NCBI GenBank assembly: GCA_035578155.1
Contig: JAPWDM010000016.1
Coordinates: forward strand, 252,001 to 316,000
Length of the DNA: 64,000 nucleotides
Direction of reading: 5' to 3'
From: Brachynemurus nebulosus
Lineage: Eukaryota > Arthropoda > Insecta > Neuroptera > Myrmeleontidae
Both the position numbers and the translations under genes were made by a program. Below the pieces are notes generated by a model. It ran no database searches. It saw nothing but the letters and a program-made list of their open reading frames with translations, and was not told where the DNA came from. Shown here one piece after another: positions 1-8,990 of this stretch (its first letter is position 1; each line of letters starts with the position of its first letter).

Positions 1-1360
1 TATGTATACACTCTGTATATTGAGAATAAGAAAGAAAATTTGTATATAATTTTAATTTTTATGAATACTAGTAAACGAATTGTATAGCCATTTATGAATA
101 AGTATTAAATCTAATTATAAAATAATTTATAAATATTGCAAAAAATTTGTTTAATCAGCAAAATCAATGTATATCATTTTAATACTGATACATATTTATA
201 TTAGGGTATAATAGTATTGTATTTAACATTTTTAAACAGAATAAAAGTTCAATTTTTGGTTTTAAATTACTATAAGTTAAACACGTCGCTTAATATAAAA
301 ATGATAACAGCATTGAGTTTTACTAAATTTTTAAGTCTGTAAAATCAAAATTTTTTATAGACTAGAACATTTTGAATTTGATACTCTATCATTAACATAC
401 AAATAATATCATGTATATATAACGGGTGTATATTTAGTATTTTTAATAAATATTTTAGTATACAGGGTGTATCATGAAATATGCTTTTCAATTAGAATAA
501 TAAATTTCATAAGATTTTTGTTAATACTCTTATAGGTTAACGAAAGAAACTTTTTGCTGTAAAAAAATAGGGGAATGCAGGGTAATAATTAAATAAAACG
601 CACATATTTTTTTTTTTAAATTTTATTTATAGAATATGTATACAAAAAATTAAATTGCTTAAATCTATATATTAAAATCTATTTATTTTCCATATAAAAA
701 TTTTTTAAAAGAATACAATTTTCTAATGAACAAATTTTATCTGAATGAAGCATACAGCGTCTTGAATAATATTCATCTCGCAGAATGGAAATCTTCGGTA
801 CATCAAATATTTCTTCCAAATTCAAAATCCACGGCTGGTTTTCGGTACCATCAAACAAACTTGATATCCATTTCTTCTTTTCACCACCCTTGACGTATAT
901 AACATCATACTTCTTTAATATAGGTTTCAATATGGTATGAAGTTTTTTGTATGGAATAAATCCATACGACCAAGGTATCCCATGCCAATTTCGGTAAAGC
1001 CAACTGGCTACTCGTTGATATTTCTTCGGCAACTCGTTGAAATCAAACGGTGCGTCGAATATAAGATGTAATATATCATCCGAATTTTCTGCAGCAATAC
1101 CAACTTCTTTAAAATAAAATTCGTTGTTAGCTGTGGCGGTGGTGTTTGTGTGGTGGCGGCGGTGGTGTTTGTGTGGCGGTGGTATTTGTATGGTGGTTTC
1201 GGTGGTTGTGTGGTGGTTGTGGAGGTGGCGGGGTAGCAGCGGTGTTTGCGGCTGACGTGCACAACTTTATCATTAATTCAATCGAAGCAGCAATTTACTG
1301 TAGACAATAAATCGGTGGTGACATCTCGCGGTGTTTGTTGAACGCAATATCTAAATTAAT
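1..1360. repeat. Left arm of a long terminal inverted repeat (with internal deletion)
   Basis: Bases 1 to about 1133 are the reverse complement of about 5222-6355, and 1133-1360 the reverse complement of about 4405-4640. The right arm carries about 590 bp in between (4640-5222) that this arm lacks. The junction near 1133 joins GGT-rich sequence to the interior of the 161-aa gene. The arm reaches the window edge, so its outer end is not seen. Identity between arms looks very high by eye, which suggests recent formation or gene conversion. Confidence 0.92.
679..1133 (-). pseudogene. 5'-truncated copy of the 161-aa protein gene in the left arm
   Basis: The minus strand here reads the same protein as the complete gene at 5192-5677, from about residue 13 to the stop. 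The first dozen codons, the TATA box and the 58-aa neighbour gene are removed by the deletion at about 1133, so the frame begins in GGT-repeat sequence without a start codon. The rest is intact, including the C-terminal Cys/His segment. It is most likely not expressed as a full protein. It is a direct record of asymmetric damage to one arm of the inverted repeat. Confidence 0.85.
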
Positions 1361-1455
1361 CAATCTGGTGACGTTCCTGTTCCCTGCTCTTATACTGGAA
1401 GATTATTAGATATCGATTTTAGATAAAATATTGGAAAATTTCGGTTACAAAAAAC

Positions 1456-1463
1456 TATAAATA
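1456..1463 (+). promoter_or_regulatory. TATA box of Cys-rich gene copy 1
   Basis: CTATAAATAC lies 73 bp upstream of the ATG at 1529, leaving room for a leader of about 40 nt. The same box and leader recur upstream of copy 2. Confidence 0.7.
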
Positions 1464-1528
1464 CAACTGAATTATTAACCGGATGTCATTTGTTGGTTAA
1501 GTTCCAGAAGGGAAACAACAACAGCAAC

Positions 1529-1717
1529 ATGCCGATTTGTGGTATTTGTAAATTTCAACCGTCACAGTGTAAGTGTGCCTTCTACGAGTACTGTGATAGG
1601 TGTCAAAATGAAAAACGAATTTGCATGTGTTGTAAACGATGTAGTATGCCATTTCCAAACTGTGTTTGCAATTATATAAACTGTACCACATGTAAAAGCC
1701 GCTGCAATTGCAAATAA
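1529..1717 (+). CDS. Small Cys-rich protein, copy 1 (62 aa)
   Basis: I do not recognise the family. The frame from the ATG at 1529 encodes 62 residues with 17 cysteines, arranged mostly as CxC, CxxC and CC pairs (for example CGICKF, CKC, CDRC, CMCCKRC, CVC, CNC) with interspersed basic residues. The pattern suits a small metal-binding or disulfide-rich protein. There is no signal peptide, so zinc binding in the cell is more likely than secretion; that is inference. The start is chosen because no ATG lies between it and the TATA box at 1456. A near-identical copy follows at 1996, which shows the frame is conserved while flanks drift, an argument for a real gene. Possible roles include a transcriptional or virion accessory protein of the enclosing element. 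Confidence 0.72.
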   Translation: MPICGICKFQPSQCKCAFYEYCDRCQNEKRICMCCKRCSMPFPNCVCNYINCTTCKSRCNCK

Positions 1718-1753
1718 TTTAGAAAAATCAATCATCTGATTGCCACATAATAC

Positions 1754-1869
1754 ATATTGACCAATTCCACGGTTGCTCAAACCAACGTAAACATTTATTT
1801 ATAAGGCAATGACCAGCGATGTAATGAGGCATAATGGATATTTTGTGTAACAGTGGAATTGGTCAATAT
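1754..1869. repeat. Palindromic flank: inverted ATTGACCAATTCCAC repeat
   Basis: ATATTGACCAATTCCAC (1754-1770) returns in inverse as GTGGAATTGGTCAATAT (1853-1869), enclosing about 80 bp. An equivalent, less exact pair lies at 2223-2316. It could act as a 3' end/terminator hairpin or be the remains of a small inserted palindromic element. Confidence 0.75.
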
Positions 1870-1925
1870 CGATTAAATATCGATTTTTTATAAAATATTG
1901 GATTATTTGGTTTCAGTCAAAATAC

Positions 1926-1933
1926 TATAAATA
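1926..1933 (+). promoter_or_regulatory. TATA box of Cys-rich gene copy 2
   Basis: CTATAAATAC lies 70 bp before the ATG at 1996, in the same context as the box at 1456. Confidence 0.7.
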
Positions 1934-1995
1934 CAACTGAATTATTAACCGGATGTCATTTGTTGGTTAAGTTCCAGAAAGTAAACAAAAACAAC

Positions 1996-2184
1996 ATGCC
2001 GATTTGTGGTATTTGTAAATTTCAACCACCACAGTGTAAGTGTTCCTTCCCCGAGTATTGTGATAGGTGTCGAAACGAAAAACGAATTTGCATGTGTTGT
2101 AAACGATGTATGATGCCATTTCCAAACTGTGTTTGCAATTATGTAAACTGTCCCACATGTAAAAGCCGCTGCAATTGCGAATAA
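1996..2184 (+). CDS. Small Cys-rich protein, copy 2 (62 aa)
   Basis: This is a tandem paralogue of the gene at 1529-1717, same length and same cysteine positions. Differences are mostly conservative or outside cysteines (for example FPEYCDRCRNEKR against FYEYCDRCQNEKR). All cysteines of copy 1 appear retained, which suggests selection on the fold after duplication. Promoter and leader are duplicated with it. Function is unknown; a metal-binding small protein is the most economical guess. Confidence 0.72.
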   Translation: MPICGICKFQPPQCKCSFPEYCDRCRNEKRICMCCKRCMMPFPNCVCNYVNCPTCKSRCNCE

Positions 2185-2247
2185 TTTAGTAAAATCAATT
2201 ACCTGATTGCCACATCATAAGTATTGACCAATTCCACGGTTGTTAAA

Positions 2248-2396
2248 ACAAACATTAGCATTTATTTAGTAATGAGGTATAACGTATATTTTGAGTAACA
2301 GTGGAATTCACCAATACCTATTAATCAGTGTTAAAGTTTTTGTTGAATGCTCAAAATATACATTATACCTCATTACTAAATAAATGTTAATGTTTA
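2248..2396. repeat. Fold-back repeat downstream of copy 2
   Basis: About 46 bp from 2248 to 2294 (with ATTTATTTAGTAATGAGG inside) recurs in inverse at about 2350-2396 (CCTCATTACTAAATAAAT inside). It overlaps the degenerate second ATTGACCAATTCCAC palindrome. The transcript would form a long hairpin. No gene is seen in 2185-2638 apart from the promoter of the next gene. Confidence 0.75.
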
Positions 2397-2504
2397 TTTG
2401 ATATTTTCCATTGGTTGTGGTGTATAAACATTGATCATATGAAGGTGTGGTTGCTTTAGAGTAACTTAATTTGTAGCTGTGTGGGAATAAACATATCGGT
2501 GGGG

Positions 2505-2600
2505 TAAAATGAGTATCTCAAATTTTGTAGTTGTGTTGAGGTGGTGGTGGTGGTGGTGGTGGTGGTGGTTTTTGTGGTGGCAACTCATAATTTATTTAAG
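2505..2600 (+). promoter_or_regulatory. GGT-repeat promoter region of the 120-aa gene
   Basis: The order is a GTAAAATGAG box (2505-2514) with a following ATCTCAAAT, a GGT/GGTGGT tract (about 2537-2571), TTTGTGGTGG, then ATTTATTTAAG as a weak TATA-like element, 40-50 bp before the ATG at 2639. The same order (GTAAAATGAG, CTCAGAT, long GGT tract, TATA) precedes the 288-aa gene, so this is a repeated promoter architecture, not chance. Confidence 0.6.
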
Positions 2601-2638
2601 CGACGTGCTGTAACAGAAATTGGCAGTGTATTGGCAAA

Positions 2639-3001
2639 ATGTCTGAACAACACGGTGTTGAGTTAAGTATAAGTGATCTGTGGACCACTTTTACTGCCAC
2701 TGATACAACAATGGATCCGGTTTTGGAGAAGTTGAATAAACTTGGTGCTGGTAAAACATTCAAATCGCTATCTACACTCAAACCATATGAAACGTGGAAA
2801 ATTCTTGATGTACGACGCATGGAAACTCGATATGGGCCAGCGGTTGCGGTGGAACTTGCAGATGCTCAAGTGTTCCTTCCAAAACGATTCGCGGATTTGG
2901 ATGAGCAGACCATTCAATGTTTACGTACAGGACAATATTTTATTACATATAAAGGAACTGATTCTAGTGGTTTTTTACATATTGTGGAATTTAGTAAATA
3001 G
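2639..3001 (+). CDS. 120-aa protein, possibly OB-fold/ssDNA-binding-like
   Basis: The frame is open from the ATG at 2639; a second in-frame ATG (residue 25, MDPVLEKLNKLGAGKTF) could also be the start. The body alternates hydrophobic and polar residues as in a small beta-barrel: WKILDVRRMETRYG, AVAVELADAQVFLPKRF, then YFITYKG and HIVEF at the end. I associate this arrangement with small proteins of arthropod self-replicating elements thought to bind single-stranded DNA, but I cannot confirm it here. There is no transmembrane segment or signal peptide. It sits between the Cys-rich pair and the C2H2 gene, in the same orientation, with its own GGT-type promoter. The OB-fold assignment is inference; that it is a gene is well supported by length and composition. 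Confidence 0.68.
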   Translation: MSEQHGVELSISDLWTTFTATDTTMDPVLEKLNKLGAGKTFKSLSTLKPYETWKILDVRRMETRYGPAVAVELADAQVFLPKRFADLDEQTIQCLRTGQYFITYKGTDSSGFLHIVEFSK

Positions 3002-3384
3002 CTATCACATATATGATGTTAGATGTAAGATTAAGGTAACTGTCAGATATGAAAATGAATTGATTTACTTTTTAATTTTAATATTGTAAACGTATATTTC
3101 ATTAAAAAATAAATTATTTTACGTATAAATTCTTATATTGTTCTTATTTTACAACACACTAGAACCTCCCAAATTATATCTTGAATTATGATAAGACTCT
3201 CAGTAGGTATGGACCCAGTTGGCAACGCAATGTAATTGCCTATATTCAGGAGCAAGTATTTTAATGTTAGTGTTGAGTCACCTGACACTTGCATATAGCT
3301 CTTCATTCATTTTTCTGAACTAATTTCCAAACCGAAAGAGCGTAATGGGGGCAAAATGTGTAAGCCGGATGTCAACAGCTACTT

Positions 3385-3480
3385 CATGGAGTAAAATGAG
3401 CAACTCAGATGTGGTGGTTGCGGCGGCGGCGGCGGTGGTGGTGGTGGTGGTGGTGGTGGTGGTGGTGGAGTATATAAGTA
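3385..3480 (+). promoter_or_regulatory. GGT-repeat promoter of the 288-aa C2H2 gene
   Basis: GTAAAATGAG at about 3391 is followed by CAACTCAGAT, GCGGCGGCGG and a GGT repeat (about 3432-3468), then TATATAAG at 3471-3478. The ATG is at 3542, about 65 bp on. It has the same modular order as the promoter at 2505-2600. Confidence 0.65.
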
Positions 3481-3541
3481 ATCGCTAACACAATTCTGAA
3501 TTAATCTTGTAAGACTAGTTGAGCTTTACACATCTATTATA

Positions 3542-4408
3542 ATGTTCGAGTGTACGCGGTGCTATAAAAGCTTCTCGCGGAAAGATTCTCTTTCACGTCA
3601 TATAAGAAATACACATATGCGGGAATTTTCACCAAAAAGGTTTGAAAATGGTTACTCTCTTGATCCGCTAAAAAGACAAACATTAGACACGGCTGATGAC
3701 TTATCTAGTTATGATACCGGGAGGAATGATGTTGATGATGACTTTCTAAACAACAAAGTTGAAGAAAGGGTCAATCCACTTGAACAAAGAATTAAAGCTG
3801 CATCAAAAGCAATTCAAACTAAATTTAATAATTTAAGAAATCAAAATAATGTTTACACACCCAGCGATGAGTCTAATAACACGGTTTTAACCACTTCTGA
3901 TAGTGGAACTGTTATCATTCCCAAGTTAACTACAGCTTTGCAAACCCTTTTGGATATTTTATTAATCAAAGAAACTCAAAATAAAGGTGAGGATTCTAAT
4001 GAACGAATAGCAATAAAACGTCCAGTCAATTCAACGGACCAAGAGCTACTTGCTAAGCGTATCAAATACAACGACTCGGAAAATGCTAATGGGCAATCGA
4101 AAAAAATAAAATACTGGCATAATCCTAATACTTTAATAGATGAATTACGACGTTTATACGAGACTTCAGAGACTGGTGAAAAAATACTCAATATTATTCG
4201 GAGTTTAGAGGAAAATAAAAACATATTGTTTAACGTTGACGATAGTGAAGCTTTAATCGAAGAGTTAGATGCTTTAAGAGAAACTACTGTCGGTCAAGAA
4301 ATATTCTCTATACTTCGTGAACTTCAAAAGGCTGATGTTATTGAGCCACTAGGTGATTATCTGGATGAAACTGATAAAGAAGATGCTAGCGATTATGATG
4401 ATGATTAA
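3542..4408 (+). CDS. C2H2 zinc-finger protein, acidic C terminus (288 aa)
   Basis: Residues 2-25 form one classical C2H2 finger (FECTRCYKSFSRKDSLSRH then 4 residues and H). The middle is polar and probably disordered. Two similar helical repeats follow: LIDELRRLYETSETGEKIL at about 197-215 and LIEELDALRETTVGQEIFS at about 237-255. The tail is strongly acidic (DETDKEDASDYDDD). The finger resembles the finger in the PolB pseudogene at 27.2 kb, and Polinton-type PolBs of arthropods often begin with such fingers, so this may be a detached relative acting as DNA-binding or replication accessory factor; that is inference. The stop codon coincides with the inner end of the inverted repeat (4405), a striking boundary. 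A TATA box at 3471 supports the start. Confidence 0.8.
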   Translation: MFECTRCYKSFSRKDSLSRHIRNTHMREFSPKRFENGYSLDPLKRQTLDTADDLSSYDTGRNDVDDDFLNNKVEERVNPLEQRIKAASKAIQTKFNNLRNQNNVYTPSDESNNTVLTTSDSGTVIIPKLTTALQTLLDILLIKETQNKGEDSNERIAIKRPVNSTDQELLAKRIKYNDSENANGQSKKIKYWHNPNTLIDELRRLYETSETGEKILNIIRSLEENKNILFNVDDSEALIEELDALRETTVGQEIFSILRELQKADVIEPLGDYLDETDKEDASDYDDD

Positions 4409-4733
4409 TTTAGATATTGCGTTCAACAAACACCGCGAGATGTCACCACCGATTTATTGTCTACAGTAAATTGCTGCTTCGATTGAATTAATGATAAAGT
4501 TGTGCACGTCAGCCGCAAACACCGCTGCTACCCCGCCACCCCCACAACCACCACACAACCACCGGAACCACCATACAAATACCACCGCCACACAAACACC
4601 ACCGCCGCCACCACACAAACACCACCGCCACCGCCACAACCGCAACACAACCACCGCATTTGTGTGTTACGTCACCACCGCTATATAATTTGCTGAGTTA
4701 TACTCCAGCTTATACACCTTATCATGGTTGAAG

Positions 4734-4743
4734 GGTATAAAAT
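4734..4743 (+). promoter_or_regulatory. TATA box of the 58-aa gene
   Basis: GGGTATAAAATAG is centred here, about 115 bp before the ATG at 4852. Another TATA-like GCTATATAATTT lies at about 4679. Confidence 0.5.
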
Positions 4744-4851
4744 AGTTGAACTTACATAAAATATTATCTATTTACCGGTGGTTGTCAAAGAGTTAACATC
4801 TCTTTCGTTGAAAATTATACTTTCGTGGTAAAACAATTACATTTTGGAACC

Positions 4852-5028
4852 ATGTTAATTTACAATTCAGCGCAGCCCACCGCTAGAGAACCTAGCAAAG
4901 GACTTTCGAAACCTAAGATCATTAAACGTAAAACTTTTGAGCAACAACACATTTCACCTGAAAATTTAGCATTCCTTAAATCACTAGGTCTTAAAGTGAA
5001 AAGAACCTGGTACTCACAAATGTGCTAA
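4852..5028 (+). CDS. 58-aa basic protein inside the inverted repeat
   Basis: The first ATG after the TATA box at 4734 opens a frame of 58 codons. The product is basic and short: a polar N-terminal half (AQPTAREPSKGLSKPK) and a C-terminal helix-like end with LAFLKSLGLKV. I do not recognise it. Because it is in the arm, an intact element would carry two copies; the left one is deleted. It precedes the 161-aa gene in the same orientation. It is short, so coding status is moderately supported only, by the in-place TATA box, a good start context and lysine/arginine-rich composition. Confidence 0.5.
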   Translation: MLIYNSAQPTAREPSKGLSKPKIIKRKTFEQQHISPENLAFLKSLGLKVKRTWYSQMC

Positions 5029-5137
5029 ATATTATTAACAGTTTGTAATTTGATGGTAAACTAGCAATAGCTATTAATAGCCATTTTCGAATACGTTCCA
5101 CAAATTAACTAACTACCCCCACCACTTTTAATTATTC

Positions 5138-5146
5138 TATATAAAG
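5138..5146 (+). promoter_or_regulatory. TATA box of the 161-aa gene
   Basis: CTATATAAAG ends 45 bp before the ATG at 5192, which gives a leader of roughly 15-20 nt. Confidence 0.65.
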
Positions 5147-5191
5147 TTGTGGATTGTGTGAATAAATTCAGTTCTACGGTGGCGGTAAAAA

Positions 5192-5677
5192 ATGGCGTTT
5201 CTTGACATACAAGGCTATCAAGGAGCTAACAACGAATTTTATTTTAAAGAAGTTGGTATTGCTGCAGAAAATTCGGATGATATATTACATCTTATATTCG
5301 ACGCACCGTTTGATTTCAACGAGTTGCCGAAGAAATATCAACGAGTAGCCAGTTGGCTTTACCGAAATTGGCATGGGATACCTTGGTCGTATGGATTTAT
5401 TCCATACAAAAAACTTCATACCATATTGAAACCTATATTAAAGAAGTATGATGTTATATACGTCAAGGGTGGTGAAAAGAAGAAATGGATATCAAGTTTG
5501 TTTGATGGTACCGAAAACCAGCCGTGGATTTTGAATTTGGAAGAAATATTTGATGTACCGAAGATTTCCATTCTGCGAGATGAATATTATTCAAGACGCT
5601 GTATGCTTCATTCAGATAAAATTTGTTCATTAGAAAATTGTATTCTTTTAAAAAATTTTTATATGGAAAATAAATAG
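5192..5677 (+). CDS. 161-aa protein of an RNase H-fold-like accessory family
   Basis: The frame is complete, with a TATA box 46 bp upstream. Visible blocks are an N-terminal strand FLDIQGYQ, KKYQRVASWLYRNWHGIPW, IYVKGGEKKKW, and a C-terminal Cys/His block CMLHSDKICSLENCILL. The D-x-Q strand, the HGIPW turn and the IYVKG strand together recall a DnaQ/RNase H-like fold; that is a structural guess, not a match. A clear relative is encoded at 58436-58897 (same KKYQR block, IFVMGEQKRK, and CLFHTENSKKCAL end). Two diverged copies in two different gene clusters show this is a real, mobile-element-borne family. It may handle nucleic acid for its element. The left arm carries a truncated copy. Confidence 0.8.
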   Translation: MAFLDIQGYQGANNEFYFKEVGIAAENSDDILHLIFDAPFDFNELPKKYQRVASWLYRNWHGIPWSYGFIPYKKLHTILKPILKKYDVIYVKGGEKKKWISSLFDGTENQPWILNLEEIFDVPKISILRDEYYSRRCMLHSDKICSLENCILLKNFYMENK

Positions 5678-6355
5678 ATTTTAATATATAGATTTAAGCA
5701 ATTTAATTTTTTGTATACATATTCTATAAATAAAATTTAAAAAAAAAAATATGTGCGTTTTATTTAATTATTACCCTGCATTCCCCTATTTTTTTACAGC
5801 AAAAAGTTTCTTTCGTTAACCTATAAGAGTATTAACAAAAATCTTATGAAATTTATTATTCTAATTGAAAAGCATATTTCATGATACACCCTGTATACTA
5901 AAATATTTATTAAAAATACTAAATATACACCCGTTATATATACATGATATTATTTGTATGTTAATGATAGAGTATCAAATTCAAAATGTTCTAGTCTATA
6001 AAAAATTTTGATTTTACAGACTTAAAAATTTAGTAAAACTCAATGCTGTTATCATTTTTATATTAAGCGACGTGTTTAACTTATAGTAATTTAAAACCAA
6101 AAATTGAACTTTTATTCTGTTTAAAAATGTTAAATACAATACTATTATACCCTAATATAAATATGTATCAGTATTAAAATGATATACATTGATTTTGCTG
6201 ATTAAACAAATTTTTTACAATATTTATAAATTATTTTATAATTAGATTTAATACTTATTCATAAATGGCTATACAATTCGTTTACTAGTATTCATAAAAA
6301 TTAAAATTATATACAAATTTTCTTTCTTATTCTCAATATACAGAGTGTATACATA

Positions 6356-6837
6356 AAATATTTTTAATATACAGAGTCTATACATATGTACATACTGAAT
6401 TATTTCAGATAATTTTCGTTTGATATACAAAAACAGTTTTGTGCTACTGTCAAATTCAAAAATGTTGTGCACCATAAGAAGTAATATTTTTTGTAACTTC
6501 TTAAAATTTCAAGAACTTCTGTTAGTTAACTAAAAAATTGGTCACTGTAGGTTAAATGTTAAAGTATTAAAACTGATAAAAATAATTTCTTGCTTGAGGC
6601 CTACAATGGGTGATATTTTTTACTAAACAATTTTTTAACTCATTAATATTCCATGACGTCATCTTTCTTATACCAAAAAAACTCCTTATATGAGTCTTAC
6701 GATCATAATTCAGCTAAAACAAACATTTAATTATTAGTTGTTTGTTTATGTTAAAAATGATAAAAATTCCTGGAATTTTCCAAGGTTAAATATACAAAAA
6801 AAACCCTGAGTTACAGTTGACACCCAAATTTCCGGCA
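6356..6837. other. Gene-free AT-rich stretch beside the inverted repeat
   Basis: It begins with a degenerate repeat of the arm's end (ATACAGAGTCTATACAT after ATACAGAGTGTATACAT). Otherwise I see no gene or clear repeat. Confidence 0.5.
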
Positions 6838-7345
6838 GTACAGTAGCGGTCAGACATCTGGACCCTGGAGTCTGAAGTTAGTTTTGCGGTAGCGCTTGGT
6901 ACAGTGCCCCCACAAAATTTAGCGGCCTCCCAATCTTAAATAAACAATTTTAAAATTATTACATGATCCAAAATTATTATATAAATAAACAAATATAACA
7001 AAAATCCCCGCTTGTATGAATCATACTATAATTATAATTCAACAATCAGGCCATAAATTAAAAATTCCAAGAAGACTATTTCGTATTTGAAATCCAAACA
7101 AAGAAATTGCTGAGTCATCAAAATCTTAAATAAAATTTTTTTTTTTTAATTAAAACTTATATAAATAAACAAATTAAAAAAGTGCTGACTTTGCTGAAAA
7201 CAGGCTTAAACTTGTTCAAAAGTACAGTAGACATTCGATTTACAGTACAGTAGCGGTCAGAAAACTGGACCCCGGAGTCTGGTTTTAAAATCTAGCGCTT
7301 GGTACAGTGCCCCCACAAAATTTAGCGGCCTCCCAATTTTCGTTT
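6838..7345. repeat. Two copies of a ~95-bp dispersed repeat
   Basis: ACAGTAGCGGTCAGA through CCCCCACAAAATTTAGCGGCC occurs at about 6840-6930 and again at about 7245-7335, about 405 bp apart. The sequence between is AT-rich with no gene. Confidence 0.7.
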
Positions 7346-7351
7346 AAAATG

Positions 7352-7765
7352 ACGCAATTAAGGCAAGCGCGTGTTGGGGTTAAGGTTTGCACGTACAGTG
7401 CGCTTCAACAAATGATCGGACACCTTTTTGCTCAGGGGCGCCCGCACTTTTGACACGGTAGTGTACCAAAAATTTAAGTACAGTACGGCGTCAAAAGTTT
7501 GGGGCCACTCCTGGGTTAGGGTATTCCCCACATTTTTTGACGTGATAGTTCGTTTAAGATGGCGCAATTAAGGCAAGCGCGTGTTGGGGCCAAGGTTTGC
7601 ACGTACAGTACGCTTCAAAAAGTGATCGGATACCTTTTTTGCCAGGGGGGGTCCACACTTTTGACACGGCAGTGTACCAAAAATTTAAGTACAGTACGGT
7701 GTCAAAAGTTTGGGGCCACCCCCGAGTTAGGGTAACCCCACATTCTTGACGCGGTAGTGTACCCC
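7352..7765. repeat. ~208-bp tandem repeat, two units
   Basis: The block GCAATTAAGGCAAGCGCGTG with its following CACGTACAGT begins at about 7353 and again at about 7561. Each unit ends with a TTTGACACGG(T/C)AGTGTACC box and GTACAGTACGG. A smaller direct repeat AAATTCAGTCTGCGCATGCG occurs at about 7789 and 7816. No gene is supported. Confidence 0.75.
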
Positions 7766-7869
7766 ATCTATCAAATTGTGGCCTAAAATTCAGTCTGCGC
7801 ATGCGTCGTGTACTTAAATTCAGTCTGCGCATGCGTTAGGTTTGCATTCAAAAACTATGGCGGGTAATG

Positions 7870-8755
7870 GGTTAACACAAAACTAAATTGTGACGAAAAT
7901 AGTGATGATGCATAATGGGTTAAGATAAATTAATTTGGTTGCTGGTGATGACTCATGTGTTTGGAATTTCAAGGCCAACAGTATGAGCGAGTGTTGGGGT
8001 CAAATGTCAACAACAAATTTTAAATACATGTACTCTGTACGTGCCGGGTCAAAGGTCAATTCATACACTAGGTACAGTAGGACCCCAAACTACACGGTTC
8101 TTAACACGGTCAAAAAAGTAGTCCGGATAATTGAGGTTTTACTGTGTCACAGAATCGGCCTAGCCATTCTACTCTTAGGTTCTGTTAGGTTGGGTCAAGT
8201 TCCGTTGGGTTCTGTCAGGTTAGAAAAAATTTCACTAGATATCTTTAGGTTGGAGACCAAATTTTGCTCCACCCACCGCCGGAGGCTTCTAGAACCGCCT
8301 CGGTAGTTTTGCCTCCTGCCGAGGTCACTCAAAAAGTCGGCAGGACGGAAGGAGAGTCCAGAACTGTCCAATCCTTACTACTCAGAACTTACTGTTATAT
8401 GTAGTTATAATTTATAATATTGTATCATATGTTCTATTAAATGTAACTTGCTATGTGTAATTACATGTTGCATCAAATAGAATTAAAGACATGTAAAAAT
8501 ATATTGGTGAATGTACAGCGGACGTAACGTCTAAAAAAATATTTCTCAGTCTCATTTGCAATAATCATCATTTTGGTAGTTTCAAAAACTGATGATAAGA
8601 GTTTGGTTGATCGAGGAATTTAAAGATTTGAGTCGACTATTTTCTTTTTTCGAAAACTACGCCCTCACAAACGTTTTTATGAACATAATCAAAACTTGCA
8701 AACGATTCCCGATCGACTGAGTACCCGGAAGACTACACGTATCTCTAAAAAAATT
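7870..8755. other. Gene-free stretch
   Basis: I see no convincing gene. A run of TTCCGTTGGGTTCTGTCAGG-like pentamer-rich sequence lies at about 8165-8225. The one longer frame (7935-8306) has no recognisable composition. Confidence 0.4.
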
Positions 8756-8990
8756 TTTCGGATATTTAATTTTTTAAATACGATGCACCCGGAAAAAAAT
8801 TCTGGAAAAATTATATGTTCTATCAATCATAGTGAGAAGCCTACAGAAATATTTGGGTGATTGTACAACGAACATAACCTCGAAAAAAAATCTTTTCGGA
8901 CATTTTATTTTTTTTAACTATGGCGCACCCGGAAAAAAATTCTGGAAAATTATATGTTGTATCGGTCATAGTAAGAAGCCTGCAAAAAAA
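8756..8990. repeat. Short tandem repeat, ~140-bp unit
   Basis: GCACCCGGAAAAAAATTCTG and the following TATATGTT(C/G)TATC recur at about 8785 and 8924. A run of 12-13 G follows at about 9047, which may be unstable. Confidence 0.65.

Larger units (their letters stand above)
1405..2330 (+). repeat. Tandem duplication carrying the Cys-rich gene twice
   Basis: Two units of about 460 bp (about 1405-1873 and 1874-2330) share the promoter, the coding region and the downstream palindrome. Both hold an ATCGATTTT segment, TATAAATAC, the leader GGATGTCATTTGTTGG, a 62-codon frame and a trailing ATTGACCAATTCCAC inverted repeat. The coding copies differ at scattered positions, so the duplication is not brand new. 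Confidence 0.85.
4405..6355. repeat. Right arm of the long terminal inverted repeat
   Basis: The full-length arm is about 1.95 kb. It contains a CCACCACC-rich tract (about 4535-4665), the 58-aa gene and the 161-aa gene with its downstream AT-rich region. It matches 1-1360 in inverse except for the 590-bp segment lost on the left. The match ends here only because the left arm reaches the window edge; the true arm may be longer. Sequences such as ATACAGGGTGTATCATG (inverse of 5880-5896) lie in the outer part. Confidence 0.92.

Noticed and set aside
4454..4696. His/Thr/Pro-rich frames in the repeat arms (also 1008-1262)
   Set aside because: They translate the CCACCA/GGTGGT tract in several frames at once, with no start-site or composition support.
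1..6355. Integrated densovirus (parvovirus) because of the long terminal inverted repeats
   Set aside because: No NS1 helicase or capsid frame is present, and the C2H2 and Cys-rich genes are not densoviral in character.
7935..8306. 123-codon frame as a gene
   Set aside because: Composition is irregular, it overlaps dispersed repeats, and no motif, start context or promoter supports it.
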